Part shown: positions 24,190 through 32,385 of the stretch, in pieces
How positions within the stretch are numbered: position 1 is the first letter of the stretch
Layout: each line of letters begins with the position of its first letter
DNA from: Gammaproteobacteria bacterium
GTDB lineage: Bacteria > Pseudomonadota > Gammaproteobacteria > UBA5861
DNA length: 64,000 bases
Direction of reading: 5' to 3'
Assembly (NCBI GenBank): GCA_022360445.1
Contig: JAKSCV010000036.1
Span: 1 to 64,000 of the forward strand
Program-made: the position numbers and the translations under genes
Notes under the pieces: model-generated
Seen by the model: the letters and a program-made list of their open reading frames with translations, nothing else
The model's database searches: none
Told to the model about the DNA's origin: nothing

Positions 24190-24987
24190 TTAGGCAAGCA
24201 GTGATTCCCCTTTTTGATAGGTCCAGGTAAAGGCATCCAGACCATGGCGGCCGCCGTTGACCAGTTTACGCGCTGCGGCAAAATCGTTTTCTGCCAGTGC
24301 TTCTTTAATAGACCGTTCTTTGCTTTTAATAAAACTGGCCAGGAGTTTGGCGGCAATATCTGGTTCGTTGGCCCGTTCAGGTTCGTTCAGTAATTGTTCG
24401 CCGAGCCCGATATTCCGTCCGTAAACGGCGTAGTTATCACGCCCTGTAAGTTGCACATAGCCGCGGCCCCGGTAGCGCTCGCCATCCGGCGGACCGCTGT
24501 TGCCGATGTCCAGGCGATAGTCGTAGTTATCAAAAGGATGGCCATCGGGTGATGTGTTGTAGCGGGAAATGTATTCGCTGATCGGTTCAAACCCTGCGGT
24601 TTCGGCACGTACGGTGGCCAGCGTCATTAAAACCAAGGGTTTTTCGGTGAGCCCGACATCTTCCAGAGCACTTAAGACATACGGCAGATTTTTTTTGATG
24701 GCCCCGATATGCGCCCCAGGAAACATCTCTGAGACCAGACGGCTATTGATGAGGGGAATCACGTTAGGTGTTTTTCCTGTTTCGCTGAGTCCCAAGGCTT
24801 TGAATGTGCGAGGGCCTGCAATACCATCTGCAATCAAGCCTTGACTGTGCTGGAAATTTAACAGGGCGGCTTCTGTGGCGGGGCCGAAGTCGCCATCAAT
24901 CGCGCCGGGATTAAAGCCGTGAATTTTCAGTTCTTGTTGCAGGCGTTTGACTTTAGGGCCTTGGTTGCCGAGTTTGAGTGATTCCAT
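24190..24987 (-). CDS. Peptidoglycan-binding and GH19-like lysozyme/chitinase domain protein
   Basis: The 265-residue protein has an N-terminal peptidoglycan-binding type 1 domain (residues 1-65, QELKIHGFNPGAIDGDFG and DGIAGPRTFKALG) and a C-terminal GH19-like domain with the signature GERYRGRGYVQLTGRDNY and a candidate catalytic glutamate in ATVRAETAGFEP. Such proteins cut peptidoglycan or chitin. There is no signal peptide, so export would need a holin, secretion apparatus or lysis; this is the layout of phage endolysins. No other phage gene is near. AAGGAAGC precedes the ATG. Confidence 0.82.
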   Translation of the reverse strand: MESLKLGNQGPKVKRLQQELKIHGFNPGAIDGDFGPATEAALLNFQHSQGLIADGIAGPRTFKALGLSETGKTPNVIPLINSRLVSEMFPGAHIGAIKKNLPYVLSALEDVGLTEKPLVLMTLATVRAETAGFEPISEYISRYNTSPDGHPFDNYDYRLDIGNSGPPDGERYRGRGYVQLTGRDNYAVYGRNIGLGEQLLNEPERANEPDIAAKLLASFIKSKERSIKEALAENDFAAARKLVNGGRHGLDAFTWTYQKGESLLA

Positions 24988-25099
24988 AGTCGCTTCCTTG
25001 TTATTTTACTGCTCGGGTTGGCTGTAAGCGAGAGGTTAAGTTTGTTCGCGCGAATTGACACCGTAAAGGCATAAGCGGGGAAACTCAATTGGCGCGTTA

Positions 25100-25630
25100 T
25101 TATTTTCCAAACGGTTTGGCTGTTTTTAGAGTTTGACGAATGCGGGCTTTCACAGAGGCGGCTTCGTCACGCAGGGCCATGTCAAAATACTGTTGAACGG
25201 TTTCCTCGTACTCGGCGTGCTGTGTTGCTAGGGTATAAAAGCCGCTATAGGCCCAGGCCCGAACGAATTTGTTGGGTGACACCAGGCAGGTGTGTAAAAA
25301 GGTTTCGATTGCTTTTTTTTGTGTGACGCTGATGGAAAGCTTAGGTAAACACTGGAGTATATGCAGCTTTGCTTCCCAGTGTTCTAGCTGAGGCAGAGCA
25401 TCAAACAGTTGAGCTATTTCATGAAGGGTTATGGGGTTGCCAGTTTCCAGCTGCTTCTTCAAGAGCCAGCTAGCGGCCCGCTGTAATGTCTTGTCGGGCA
25501 GCCATGTAACCAGCTGGTGTGTGAAGTGTTCGCTGTTGTTGAACTGTGTATAAAGATCGCTCAAATCCGCTGCGGATGAGGGGTCGCAATCCATCAGAGC
25601 CTGTTTGAGTGTGGGATTGTTGATTGGCAT
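25100..25630 (-). CDS. Hypothetical helical (HEAT-like) protein
   Basis: The 176-residue protein is almost entirely amphipathic helix, with HEAT-like pairs (LHILQCLPKLSISVTQKKAIETF, then NKFVRAWAYSGFYTLA). No enzymatic motif or membrane segment is seen. Its start abuts the stop of the DUF1801 gene (1-bp overlap), so the two are co-translated. A scaffold or adaptor role is possible, but the function is unknown. Confidence 0.7.
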   Translation of the reverse strand: MPINNPTLKQALMDCDPSSAADLSDLYTQFNNSEHFTHQLVTWLPDKTLQRAASWLLKKQLETGNPITLHEIAQLFDALPQLEHWEAKLHILQCLPKLSISVTQKKAIETFLHTCLVSPNKFVRAWAYSGFYTLATQHAEYEETVQQYFDMALRDEAASVKARIRQTLKTAKPFGK

Positions 25631-26049
25631 TATGCACCTAGCATTGGCAAGTGTTTGATGCGGTGGTAGGTCAGCGCCAAGCGAATGCAGTGGATTAACT
25701 TAGCTACCGGCACCGAATCCATCACGTGAAAGACAATGGCTCTGTTTTTCTCAAAGATAAAAACTTTGGGATAAAGCATAGAAAAGGTATCCACCAGACG
25801 AGTGTTGCAGTTGAAGTACAGGGCGTAATGATCTGGCCGTGATTGTTTCCAGCCCATTCGCAGGGTGCTGCCAGTGGGCGTGAGATAGCTGGGCTCACCC
25901 CATTTTAAGGTTTCTTCCAAAGTGTTGACTTCGGAGGTTTCTGTCGCCGTTGCAATGATTAAGCCACGAAGCGCGAGGATCTTTGCTTGGATCGCTGCCG
26001 GGTAGGTTTCAATTGTGGCTTTGACTTCTGGGCTTTCAGTGAGCAGCAT
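25630..26049 (-). CDS. DUF1801-family protein
   Basis: The 139-residue protein has the DUF1801 (YdhG-like) pattern: an N-terminal helix with IETYPAAIQAKILALRGLI, then LEETLKWGEPSYLT and YALYFNC. The family has an iron-chaperone/frataxin-like fold of uncertain role. GGGAGG sits just before the start. It is followed by the HEAT-like gene and preceded by apaH on the same strand. Confidence 0.8.
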   Translation of the reverse strand: MLLTESPEVKATIETYPAAIQAKILALRGLIIATATETSEVNTLEETLKWGEPSYLTPTGSTLRMGWKQSRPDHYALYFNCNTRLVDTFSMLYPKVFIFEKNRAIVFHVMDSVPVAKLIHCIRLALTYHRIKHLPMLGA

Positions 26050-26080
26050 ATTTGCCTCCCGCAGACATTAAGTTGGTCAG

Positions 26081-26923
26081 TTAAGTCCGTAATTTGCGAT
26101 CAGGGCAGCTGATGGCATGTGTTTTCGTGTCGAGGCTGCCTTCATTGATGCTGATTTCTAAAAGGTTCAATTGCCCTCCCCATACGCAGCCAAAGTCCAG
26201 TGGGTAGATGCCCGGGGTATCGACTTTGCCTAGGGTTGACCAATGACCAAATAAAATTTTGAGCGGTGACGGGATCCGGCCTGGAACGTTGAACCAGGGC
26301 ATTAGCCCATCTCTTTGGCTTCCAGGGGCGCCGACTTCGGACAGATCAAGTTTGCCTTTTTTGTCACAATACCGCATGCGGGTGAAAGGATTGATAATGA
26401 AGCGCAACCTTTTGGGGCCTGTCAGAGACTTTCGCCAGCGTCTGGGTTTGTCGCCGTACATTTCGGTTAGTAGCGCGCGGTAGTCACCCCGCTGCAAAAC
26501 CTCTTCGACTTCTTTAGCCAGAGACTGGGCCATTTCCAGGTCCCAAAAAGGATGAATGCCAGCATGTGCCAGACTAAAACCGGTGGTGGCATCATGGTAA
26601 AACAGAGGTCGGTGGCGCAACCAGTCGATGAGGTCCGCGGAATGCGGTGCATCTAAGATTGCTTGGATACCGGTATCGTATCGGACTTTTTTACACCCGT
26701 AGGCAATGGCGAGGAGGTGTAGGTCGTGATTGCCCAGGACGGTGATGGCGCGATCCCCCAATGATTTCACAAAGTCGAGGGTTTCGAGTGATTTAGGGCC
26801 TCGGTTGACGAGGTCTCCGGCGAACCAGAGCTGGTCTTTGTGTTCATCAAAGGCTACTTTTTCCAGCAGTTGTATGAGTTCGTCATAACAGCCCTGGATA
26901 TCCCCGATTGCATAAATCGCCAT
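26081..26923 (-). CDS. apaH: Symmetrical bis(5'-nucleosyl)-tetraphosphatase
   Basis: The 280-residue protein, the same length as E. coli ApaH, hydrolyses Ap4A to two ADP and tunes 5'-Np4 RNA caps and stress signals. The metallophosphatase motifs are in order: IGDIQGCYDEL (6-16), WFAGDLVNRGPKS, LGNHDLHLL and, further on, HAGIHP and FGHWS. In E. coli the gene follows ksgA-apaG directly; here a methyltransferase gene is inserted between apaG and apaH. Start ATG 26923 is 11 bp after the methyltransferase stop. Confidence 0.95.
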   Translation of the reverse strand: MAIYAIGDIQGCYDELIQLLEKVAFDEHKDQLWFAGDLVNRGPKSLETLDFVKSLGDRAITVLGNHDLHLLAIAYGCKKVRYDTGIQAILDAPHSADLIDWLRHRPLFYHDATTGFSLAHAGIHPFWDLEMAQSLAKEVEEVLQRGDYRALLTEMYGDKPRRWRKSLTGPKRLRFIINPFTRMRYCDKKGKLDLSEVGAPGSQRDGLMPWFNVPGRIPSPLKILFGHWSTLGKVDTPGIYPLDFGCVWGGQLNLLEISINEGSLDTKTHAISCPDRKLRT

Positions 26924-26934
26924 CGTGTTTCCAT

Positions 26935-27552
26935 TTACCCGATGCGTGTGGCTTGTTTTTGTAATTCGATGCGCCGGAACCAGCCGCCGGCCATGAGCGG
27001 TTCGTCATTGACAACCTGGAGTGCCGGAACGTCGGCCAGCACTTCTTCAAAAATGACGTCGGTCCGGGTGGCGATATGGCGCAGCAAACCGTTGGCGATC
27101 CGGCGAACCGGTGCGCTTTCTCCAGGGCGAATAAATTTATCCAGGATGGTTATGTGCCCGCCCGGTTTTAAAACCCGTGCAGCTTCTTGCAAAGCCAGTT
27201 GGGGCGAGGGAACGACGGCGAGGATCAGGTGCATGACGACGCGATCAAACGTCTGATCAGAGTGGTTAAGTGCGAGAATGTCGCCCTCTCTCAAGGCAAT
27301 GGAGAGCTTGTGCTGCTTGGTTCTTTTTCGCGCTTTATGGAGCATCGCTGGCGTTAGGTCAATACCAGTGTAATGTGCTGTTTTGGGCAGGTAGGGAATA
27401 TCCAGCCCGGTACCAACCCCTGGAATCAGAACAGAAAGATTCGTCATCTCACCCATTTGAGACCAGCTCTTCTGGCGCATTTTTCGCGTTGCCCCGGCGA
27501 TGAGCATGTCGTAGATGGGGGAGATGAGGGTATAACTGAATTTTAATGACAC
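26935..27552 (-). CDS. Class I SAM-dependent methyltransferase (UbiE-like)
   Basis: The 205-residue protein has the SAM-binding loop SVLIPGVGTGLDIPYL, the acidic residue in YTGIDLTPAML, then VVMHLILAVVPSPQLAL and VLKPGGHITILDKFIRPGE, as in UbiE-type small-molecule methyltransferases. The start is a GTG with GGGGA eight to nine bases upstream. It lies between apaG and apaH, which are normally adjacent, and shares their strand with short gaps. Substrate is unknown; quinones or lipids are typical for the type. Confidence 0.82.
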   Translation of the reverse strand: MSLKFSYTLISPIYDMLIAGATRKMRQKSWSQMGEMTNLSVLIPGVGTGLDIPYLPKTAHYTGIDLTPAMLHKARKRTKQHKLSIALREGDILALNHSDQTFDRVVMHLILAVVPSPQLALQEAARVLKPGGHITILDKFIRPGESAPVRRIANGLLRHIATRTDVIFEEVLADVPALQVVNDEPLMAGGWFRRIELQKQATRIG

Positions 27553-27576
27553 CGCAGCAAGTCCCCGGTGAGGTTA

Positions 27577-27963
27577 TCAATGCAATACGCGAGGTACCGT
27601 CAGCAGGAAGTCTGGAATCTGGGTGTAAAACTCCTCGCCATTGTCATTGATCATTTTATATTTGCCCGTCATAGTCCCCATTGAGGTCTCGAGCATCGCG
27701 CCGCTGGTATATTGAAAGCCTTCGCCGGGCCTTAAGTGTGGTTGTTCCCCAACCACACCTTTACCTTTAACTTCTTGGACTTTACCGTTGGCATCTGTGA
27801 TGACCCAATGGCGGGAAAGCAATTGAGCGGGCAGCGTGCCCTGGTTAAGGATGGTGACCGTATAAGCAAACACATAGCGGCTTTTCGCCGGCTCAGATTC
27901 AGATTCAATATACTGCGTTTCGACTTCAACATCGAAGTCGCTTTTAAAACCGTCTTCCATCAT
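27577..27963 (-). CDS. apaG: ApaG protein (ApaG domain)
   Basis: The 128-residue protein is an ApaG domain, a fibronectin III-like beta sandwich: RYVFAYTVTILNQGTLPAQL, RHWVITDANGKVQEVKG, GVVGEQPHLRPGEGFQYTS and the final GTMTGKYKMI. ApaG is linked to cobalt/magnesium homeostasis and to the neighbouring ApaH. GAGGAGG lies directly before tandem ATG codons; the second (27960) has better spacing. It follows ksgA on the same strand, as usual. Confidence 0.93.
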   Translation of the reverse strand: MMEDGFKSDFDVEVETQYIESESEPAKSRYVFAYTVTILNQGTLPAQLLSRHWVITDANGKVQEVKGKGVVGEQPHLRPGEGFQYTSGAMLETSMGTMTGKYKMINDNGEEFYTQIPDFLLTVPRVLH

Positions 27964-28042
27964 ACCTCCTCAACACACAGGTATATTATCGCCGAATTGA
28001 ATATAAATCACACGGACTTTCCACATGGAAACCGTGCTCAAA

Positions 28043-28837
28043 TTAACGACTTTGTGTGGCTCGGCTGAGTGATGCGAAGGCCGATAAACTCAGTTGTTCG
28101 GCCCGGTTGCCTGGGTCAACCCCGGCTTTTTCGATCTCCGTTTCAGAAAGCCAGCTCTTTAAGGTATTGCGCAGTGTTTTACGCCGCTGGGCAAACGCGG
28201 CGGTAACAAGCTTGGCGAATGCACTGAGATTTCCCACGTCGACAGGGGGTTCTACATAAGGTGTTAAACGTACGATTGCCGAAGATACCTTAGGGGTGGG
28301 CGAGAATGCTTCTCTACCGACTTCAAATAGCTTCTGGACCTGGCAATAATACTGGGTGATGACCGACAGCCGACCGTAAGTTTTGCTGCCGGGTTCGGCG
28401 GCCAGCCTGTTCACCACTTCCAGCTGCAGCATGAAATGCATATCTTGAATGACGGATGCGCTCTCCAACAGGTGAAAAATCAAAGGTGTTGAGATGTTGT
28501 AGGGCAGATTGCCGACAATGCGCAGTAACTGCTGAGGTTGAGCCAGGGTTGAAAAGTCGAACTTCAGCGCATCGGCCTCATGCACGGTGAGCTCACCGCG
28601 TGTCAGACAATTGGCTTTCAAATAGGGAATTAAATCGCGATCGAGCTCAACCACAGCCAATCGCCCTGTTTGTTCCAATAGTGGTTGTGTCAGCGCGCCG
28701 AGTCCCGGCCCTATCTCGACAATGGCCTCATCCTTTTTAGGGTTGATAGCTCGGACGATTCCGCTAATAACGGTTTCGTCTTGTAAAAAGTTTTGGCCGA
28801 ATCGCTTCCTGGCCCTGTGTATTGGAGGATTACCCAT
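28043..28837 (-). CDS. ksgA: 16S rRNA dimethyladenosine transferase KsgA/RsmA
   Basis: The 264-residue enzyme dimethylates A1518 and A1519 of 16S rRNA during 30S maturation. It has RKRFGQNFLQD at 10-20, the SAM loop EIGPGLGALTQPL, the catalytic NLPYNIS (about 110-116) and the C-terminal helical domain with FAQRRKTLRNTL. It normally follows pdxA; here pdxA is 18.9 kb away beyond accessory DNA. The ATG at 28837 has no strong ribosome site, consistent with its original position inside a longer operon. Confidence 0.95.
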   Translation of the reverse strand: MGNPPIHRARKRFGQNFLQDETVISGIVRAINPKKDEAIVEIGPGLGALTQPLLEQTGRLAVVELDRDLIPYLKANCLTRGELTVHEADALKFDFSTLAQPQQLLRIVGNLPYNISTPLIFHLLESASVIQDMHFMLQLEVVNRLAAEPGSKTYGRLSVITQYYCQVQKLFEVGREAFSPTPKVSSAIVRLTPYVEPPVDVGNLSAFAKLVTAAFAQRRKTLRNTLKSWLSETEIEKAGVDPGNRAEQLSLSAFASLSRATQSR

Positions 28838-29024
28838 ACGAAATCATGATGATTCAATTCGTTAGAAAATGATGGATTGGAATTATCCACTAAACCCAGG
28901 CGGTTAGGAAATCAATTGAGAGATTTCAAGTCGCAACGAAAATCACATCGGCGACGCCATATGCTTTCAAATTTAAGGAGCCCCTGTTATTCAGCGGTGC
29001 CTTAGCTTTCGCCAAAAGTAGAGG
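28838..29024. other. Intergenic region upstream of ksgA
   Basis: AT-rich, no gene seen. It should contain a replacement promoter for ksgA-apaG-apaH because the usual operon promoters are displaced. It ends at the IS3 transposase fragment, so one boundary of the accessory segment lies here. Confidence 0.4.
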
Positions 29025-29222
29025 TTATGCGGCCATCAAGGGTGGCCTGCCGTCATTGGCCTTGTGGAGCCGTTCGTGATTGTAGAACCATAGCCACTGC
29101 GTCGCATAGTCCTGGACTTCTTCTAGGCTGTCGAACAGATGCTGGCTGAGCCAGCTGTGGCGGATCGTACGATTCGCTTGTTCAATATCGACATTCTGCT
29201 GCGGCTTGCCCGGCTGAATATT
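29025..29222 (-). pseudogene. IS3-family transposase (OrfB) fragment, C-terminal end
   Basis: Read on the minus strand, this open segment encodes about 65 residues from IQPGKPQQN through NRTIRHSWLSQHLFDSLEE, TQWLWFYNHERLH and a final PPLMAA stop. This is the end of the rve integrase core of IS3-family OrfB transposases, including the catalytic-helix region. The N-terminal three quarters and any inverted repeat are missing; homology stops abruptly at 29222 next to a REP-like palindrome. It is a relic and cannot transpose. Confidence 0.8.
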
Positions 29223-29230
29223 TTCTCATT

Positions 29231-29248
29231 CCCACGCTCCCGTGTGGG
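29231..29248. repeat. REP-like palindrome
   Basis: CCCACGC (29231-29237) pairs with GTGTGGG (29242-29248) around TCCC. With flanking CATT and GCATGCAGACC, it resembles the widespread gammaproteobacterial palindromes built on CATTCCCACGC-GCGTGGGAATG. Only one copy was noticed in the window. It abuts the truncated transposase. Confidence 0.5.
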
Positions 29249-29422
29249 CATGCAGACCTTTCGGAAAAACACAGTCCGGTATGAATTCCCATGAAAGACC
29301 GTGGAAACCTGTTGAAAACTGGTTTTACAATCGGTCGAAGTAGCTGTATTTTGAGTGATCCAAAAGGGTTCTGTTTGGCGCCGCCTGTATTCTCAGATGG
29401 ATCAAATATTGAGCTTTTAGAG

Positions 29423-29797
29423 ATGTTTGCTGCTTTGATTTATACCGTGATGACATCCGTTGTCATTGCTTTTCATATTGCGTTGCTATTGGGCGCGCCA
29501 TGGGGAGAATTTGCTCTGGCAGGTAAATATCCAGGGCACCTGCCGGGTCGGGCGCGGGTTATTGTGGCCGTTGAAATAGCGGTGTTGGTTATGATGAATG
29601 TGATCGTGCTAATTCGCGCCGGTCAGGTAGCCCGTGATTTCCATGACATATCAAACATAGCGATTTGGGGGGTTGTGGTCATTACGTCAGTGAGCGTTGT
29701 TCTTCACCTCATAACACCAAGTAAACGAGAAAAAATGCTCTGGGGGCCCGTTACCCTGATTCAACTGATCTGTTGTTTCGCGGTGGCTGTAGCCTAG
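29423..29797 (+). CDS. Small integral membrane protein, unknown function
   Basis: The 124-residue protein has about four hydrophobic segments: ALIYTVMTSVVIAFHIALLL, VIVAVEIAVLVMMNVIVLI, IAIWGVVVITSVSVVLHLI and VTLIQLICCFAVAVA. A short loop with HLPGRAR lies between the first two. ATG 29423 is preferred over an upstream start at 29291, whose extra residues have no helix or homology. It overlaps or abuts the M23-like gene. It lies between two transposase relics, so it may be mobile cargo. Confidence 0.6.
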   Translation: MFAALIYTVMTSVVIAFHIALLLGAPWGEFALAGKYPGHLPGRARVIVAVEIAVLVMMNVIVLIRAGQVARDFHDISNIAIWGVVVITSVSVVLHLITPSKREKMLWGPVTLIQLICCFAVAVA

Positions 29798-29823
29798 CAG
29801 GCCCTGACACCAAGGCGGTTATA

Positions 29824-30522
29824 TTGAAACCAATAACAGTATCACCACCACTTAAAGGAGAGTGGTTAGCGGCCACTACACCCGGTGACAAAATACCCAG
29901 TCATGGAACACATGAGTGGGCAATGACGTATGCTTTTGATTTTGTACGTGTTGAAAAAAATAAGAAGAGCAACTTAAGCTGGCATCGAAAAACACGGGCG
30001 GAATACTTGCTCGCACAGGTAAAACTGGAAGACACCTTTGGCTGGAGCGAGCCAATCTTCGCCCCCATCAACGGCGTGGTGCGTGAAGTGGTTGATGGCA
30101 TCAAAGAGCGCCAGAGACTCCACCCGTTAACCGACTTTGGTCTTGTGATCAAAAACTCTGTTTTCTTTTCCTACAAGCGAGGAAAAGTCCACACCCTTAG
30201 CGGTAACTACCTGATCATTGAAGGTGAACATTGTTGTGCTTTCATTGCGCACGCTAAGACGAACTCGATCAAGCCCAAAGTCGGCGACAGCGTGACGGTT
30301 GGTGACCTTATCGCTGAGCTCGGACACTCCGGCAATTCAACCGCCCCACACCTGCACTTTCAACTGATGGATGGTGCCGATATTAAAACAGCTAAAGGCT
30401 TACCCTGCTGTTTTAGCAATTACGATGTTCTGGATGATGGCTCCTGGGTATCAAAAGATAATGGAATACCGACCAGTGCCAATCTGATTAGATTTCATGA
30501 CGAACAAAAGCAACAGTATTAA
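29824..30522 (+). CDS. M23-type (LytM) peptidase-like protein without signal peptide
   Basis: The 232-residue protein carries the M23 zinc-site pattern: His-x-n-Asp in THEWAMTYAFDF (about residues 29-40) and HLHFQL near the end, with GDLIAELGHSGNSTAPHLHF matching the usual LytM core. Most relatives are periplasmic peptidoglycan endopeptidases, but no export signal is visible, so it may be cytosolic, secreted by another route or act on another peptide. TTG 29824 is chosen because AAGGCGG precedes it; a TTG at 29773 has no ribosome site. It is paired with the small membrane protein upstream. Confidence 0.7.
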   Translation: MKPITVSPPLKGEWLAATTPGDKIPSHGTHEWAMTYAFDFVRVEKNKKSNLSWHRKTRAEYLLAQVKLEDTFGWSEPIFAPINGVVREVVDGIKERQRLHPLTDFGLVIKNSVFFSYKRGKVHTLSGNYLIIEGEHCCAFIAHAKTNSIKPKVGDSVTVGDLIAELGHSGNSTAPHLHFQLMDGADIKTAKGLPCCFSNYDVLDDGSWVSKDNGIPTSANLIRFHDEQKQQY

Positions 30523-30597
30523 AAATAAAGGGGCTGAACTTCCTCCAAGTTAACGGATACCTTATATCAGAGGCAATAGTTGCTAAAGGAGTGTTCA

Positions 30598-30690
30598 ATG
30601 AGCAAGACACGCAAGCCTTATCAAGCGTACACGAAAGCGTTCAAACCAGAGACTTTACGCCAGATACAGAGTCTGACTGAAGTCAAACTA
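30598..30690 (+). pseudogene. Possible IS3-type OrfA fragment, N-terminal end
   Basis: A GGAG ribosome site precedes ATG 30598, and the first 25 or so residues (MSKTRKPYQ, then YTKAFKPETLRQIQSL) resemble the start of transposase OrfA helix-turn-helix proteins. The similarity stops near 30690, exactly where the convergent znuB gene ends. The frame stays open further to 31011 only as an antisense shadow of znuB. The homology is short, so the call is tentative. Confidence 0.4.
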
Positions 30691-31500
30691 ATCGCTCGAC
30701 TTCTTCCTGGAATGATGATTGAGTCTCCAAAAAATACTGGAAAACAGGAACATGAGTGCAACCGTGCAGACAATGGTGGGGCCGGTGGGTGTATCGAACT
30801 CATAAGCGCTCTTCAGTCCGATCAGGCTGGCACTGCTACCGATAATTGCTGCCAATATAGCCATGCTCTCAGGTGTTCTGCAAAAAGGTCGCGCAGTGGC
30901 GGCTGGAGTAATCAGCATTGCGGCAATCAACAGTACACCGACGACTTTAATTGCGACGGCCACTACAACCGCCAGAGCAAGGGTGAGTATCAATTGCTCA
31001 CGTTTCGGTGAAATGCCACTAGCGTGCGCCAGATCAGGATTGAGCGTTGCCAGCAACAGTCCTGACCAGCGGTAAGTGACCAGGGCGATAACCAGCGCAG
31101 CACCACCCCAGATAACTGCGAGGTCCGTTTTGCCAACCGCCAGGATATCCCCGAACAGGTAAGCCATAAGATCGATACGAATGCCATCAAGAAAAGATAC
31201 GGCAACCAGACCCACCGCCAGTGATGAATGGGCCATGACCCCGAGCAGAGTGTCCATGGCATATCCCCGGCCAGTCAGACTGGATACCAGAGTGGCCATG
31301 GTCAGAGACACTACGAGAACGCCGGCGAAGATCGGCGTTTCAAGCACCAATGACAGTGCAACCCCCAGTACTGCGGCATGGGCAGTGGCATCACCGAAAT
31401 AGGCCATCCGACGCCAGACAATAAAGCATCCCAGCGGTGCTGCTGCCAGGGCGACACCAAGACCGGCCAGAGCTGCTCGGACCAGAAAATCGTCCAGCAT
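30688..31500 (-). CDS. znuB: Zinc ABC transporter permease
   Basis: The 270-residue protein is an ABC-3 family permease with about eight hydrophobic segments, for example LAAAPLGCFIVWRRMAYFGD, where a family-typical FGD motif follows, then THAAVLGVALSL-like and VKVVGVLLIAAMLITPAATA. It forms the membrane channel for ZnuA-delivered Zn2+. Start overlaps the znuC stop by 1 bp. Its 3' end abuts a possible transposase relic, so the last residues may be altered. Expression is expected to be repressed by Zur through the palindrome at 32309. Confidence 0.92.
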   Translation of the reverse strand: MLDDFLVRAALAGLGVALAAAPLGCFIVWRRMAYFGDATAHAAVLGVALSLVLETPIFAGVLVVSLTMATLVSSLTGRGYAMDTLLGVMAHSSLAVGLVAVSFLDGIRIDLMAYLFGDILAVGKTDLAVIWGGAALVIALVTYRWSGLLLATLNPDLAHASGISPKREQLILTLALAVVVAVAIKVVGVLLIAAMLITPAATARPFCRTPESMAILAAIIGSSASLIGLKSAYEFDTPTGPTIVCTVALMFLFSSIFWRLNHHSRKKSSD

Positions 31501-32222
31501 CAGTGTAATTCCTCGTTATGGCTGAAGCTGTGATGATTCCTGTGCAGGTAAACGGCTTCTTCCTCATGATCCAGGGCGAAAAGAGATTGGTACTCGGGGG
31601 AGGCACTCACTACCTCGGGCAGCCCCTGGCAACAGATATGTCCGTTCAAGCAAATGACCCGGTCGGATCTGCGCATGACGACATGCAGTTCATGGCTGAC
31701 CATGATCACTGCGCACCCGAGCTCTTGCCGCACCGCTTCGATCTGATGGTAAAAGCCCGCCGAACCACGATGATCCAGGCCCTGGGTCGCTTCGTCCAGA
31801 AGCAGAAGATCGGGCTTTTCAAGTAATGCCCGCGCCAGTAGTACGCGTTGAAACTGGCCTCCAGAAAGGGACATCACCTGCCGTTGCTCCAGTCCTGAAA
31901 CGCCTGCTGCTGCCATTGCGGCATTGAGTTCTGCCCGGGGCGGCCGATGCGGCAGGCTCATGAAACGACGCACCGACATGGGCAGTGTTTCATCGACATG
32001 AAGCCGTTGTGGCACATAACCGATCGCCACTCCAGGTGAACGCATGACCTGCCCGGAAGTAGGTTTCACCGCACCGATCAATGCACGCAGCAATGTTGAT
32101 TTACCCGAGCCATTAGGCCCGATGATGGTGACAACCTCACCTTTTTCCACTCCCATGTTGATGCTTTCAAGCACCAGTCTCTGTCCTAAGTGAACAAAAA
32201 GGTTATGGGTTTGGATTAGCAT
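31500..32222 (-). CDS. znuC: Zinc ABC transporter ATP-binding protein
   Basis: The 240-residue ATPase has Walker A GPNGSGKSTLLRAL (about 34-47), the Q-loop region, signature LSGGQFQRVLLARAL, Walker B LLLLDEATQGLD and the switch histidine in MVSHELHVV. It powers ZnuB. The C-terminal tail includes a His-rich stretch (LHRNHHSFSHNEELH) that may bind zinc, seen also in other ZnuC proteins. It is first in a minus-strand operon znuC-znuB and divergent from znuA. Confidence 0.92.
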   Translation of the reverse strand: MLIQTHNLFVHLGQRLVLESINMGVEKGEVVTIIGPNGSGKSTLLRALIGAVKPTSGQVMRSPGVAIGYVPQRLHVDETLPMSVRRFMSLPHRPPRAELNAAMAAAGVSGLEQRQVMSLSGGQFQRVLLARALLEKPDLLLLDEATQGLDHRGSAGFYHQIEAVRQELGCAVIMVSHELHVVMRRSDRVICLNGHICCQGLPEVVSASPEYQSLFALDHEEEAVYLHRNHHSFSHNEELH

Positions 32223-32308
32223 GCAAACAAAGCTCGGTATTTTAGTTTAAAGGGATAAATTGACAGGCCAATAAATCTTGATCATAAAGAAAAGTGTTCA
32301 GAAAATAA

Positions 32309-32325
32309 ATGTTATAACATATCAT
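32309..32325. promoter_or_regulatory. Zur box between znuC and znuA
   Basis: ATGTTATAACATATCAT matches the gammaproteobacterial Zur operator, an AT-rich palindrome around TGTTATA-TATAACA. It lies in the 163-bp divergent gap, 61 bp before the znuA start, where zinc-bound Zur would repress both directions. A site at 36392 shares the 14-mer TATAACATATCATT. Confidence 0.7.
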
Positions 32326-32385
32326 TGATATTTGTCATCCAGAGATCCCTTAACTTTTTTATATTATTAATACCCGGAGATAACA

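Noticed and set aside
24190-24987. Prophage, because of an endolysin-like gene
   Set aside because: No capsid, tail, integrase or holin genes are nearby.
30580-31011. A 143-codon + strand frame with a good ribosome site
   Set aside because: Only the first 25-30 codons look like a transposase start; the rest is the antisense shadow of znuB.
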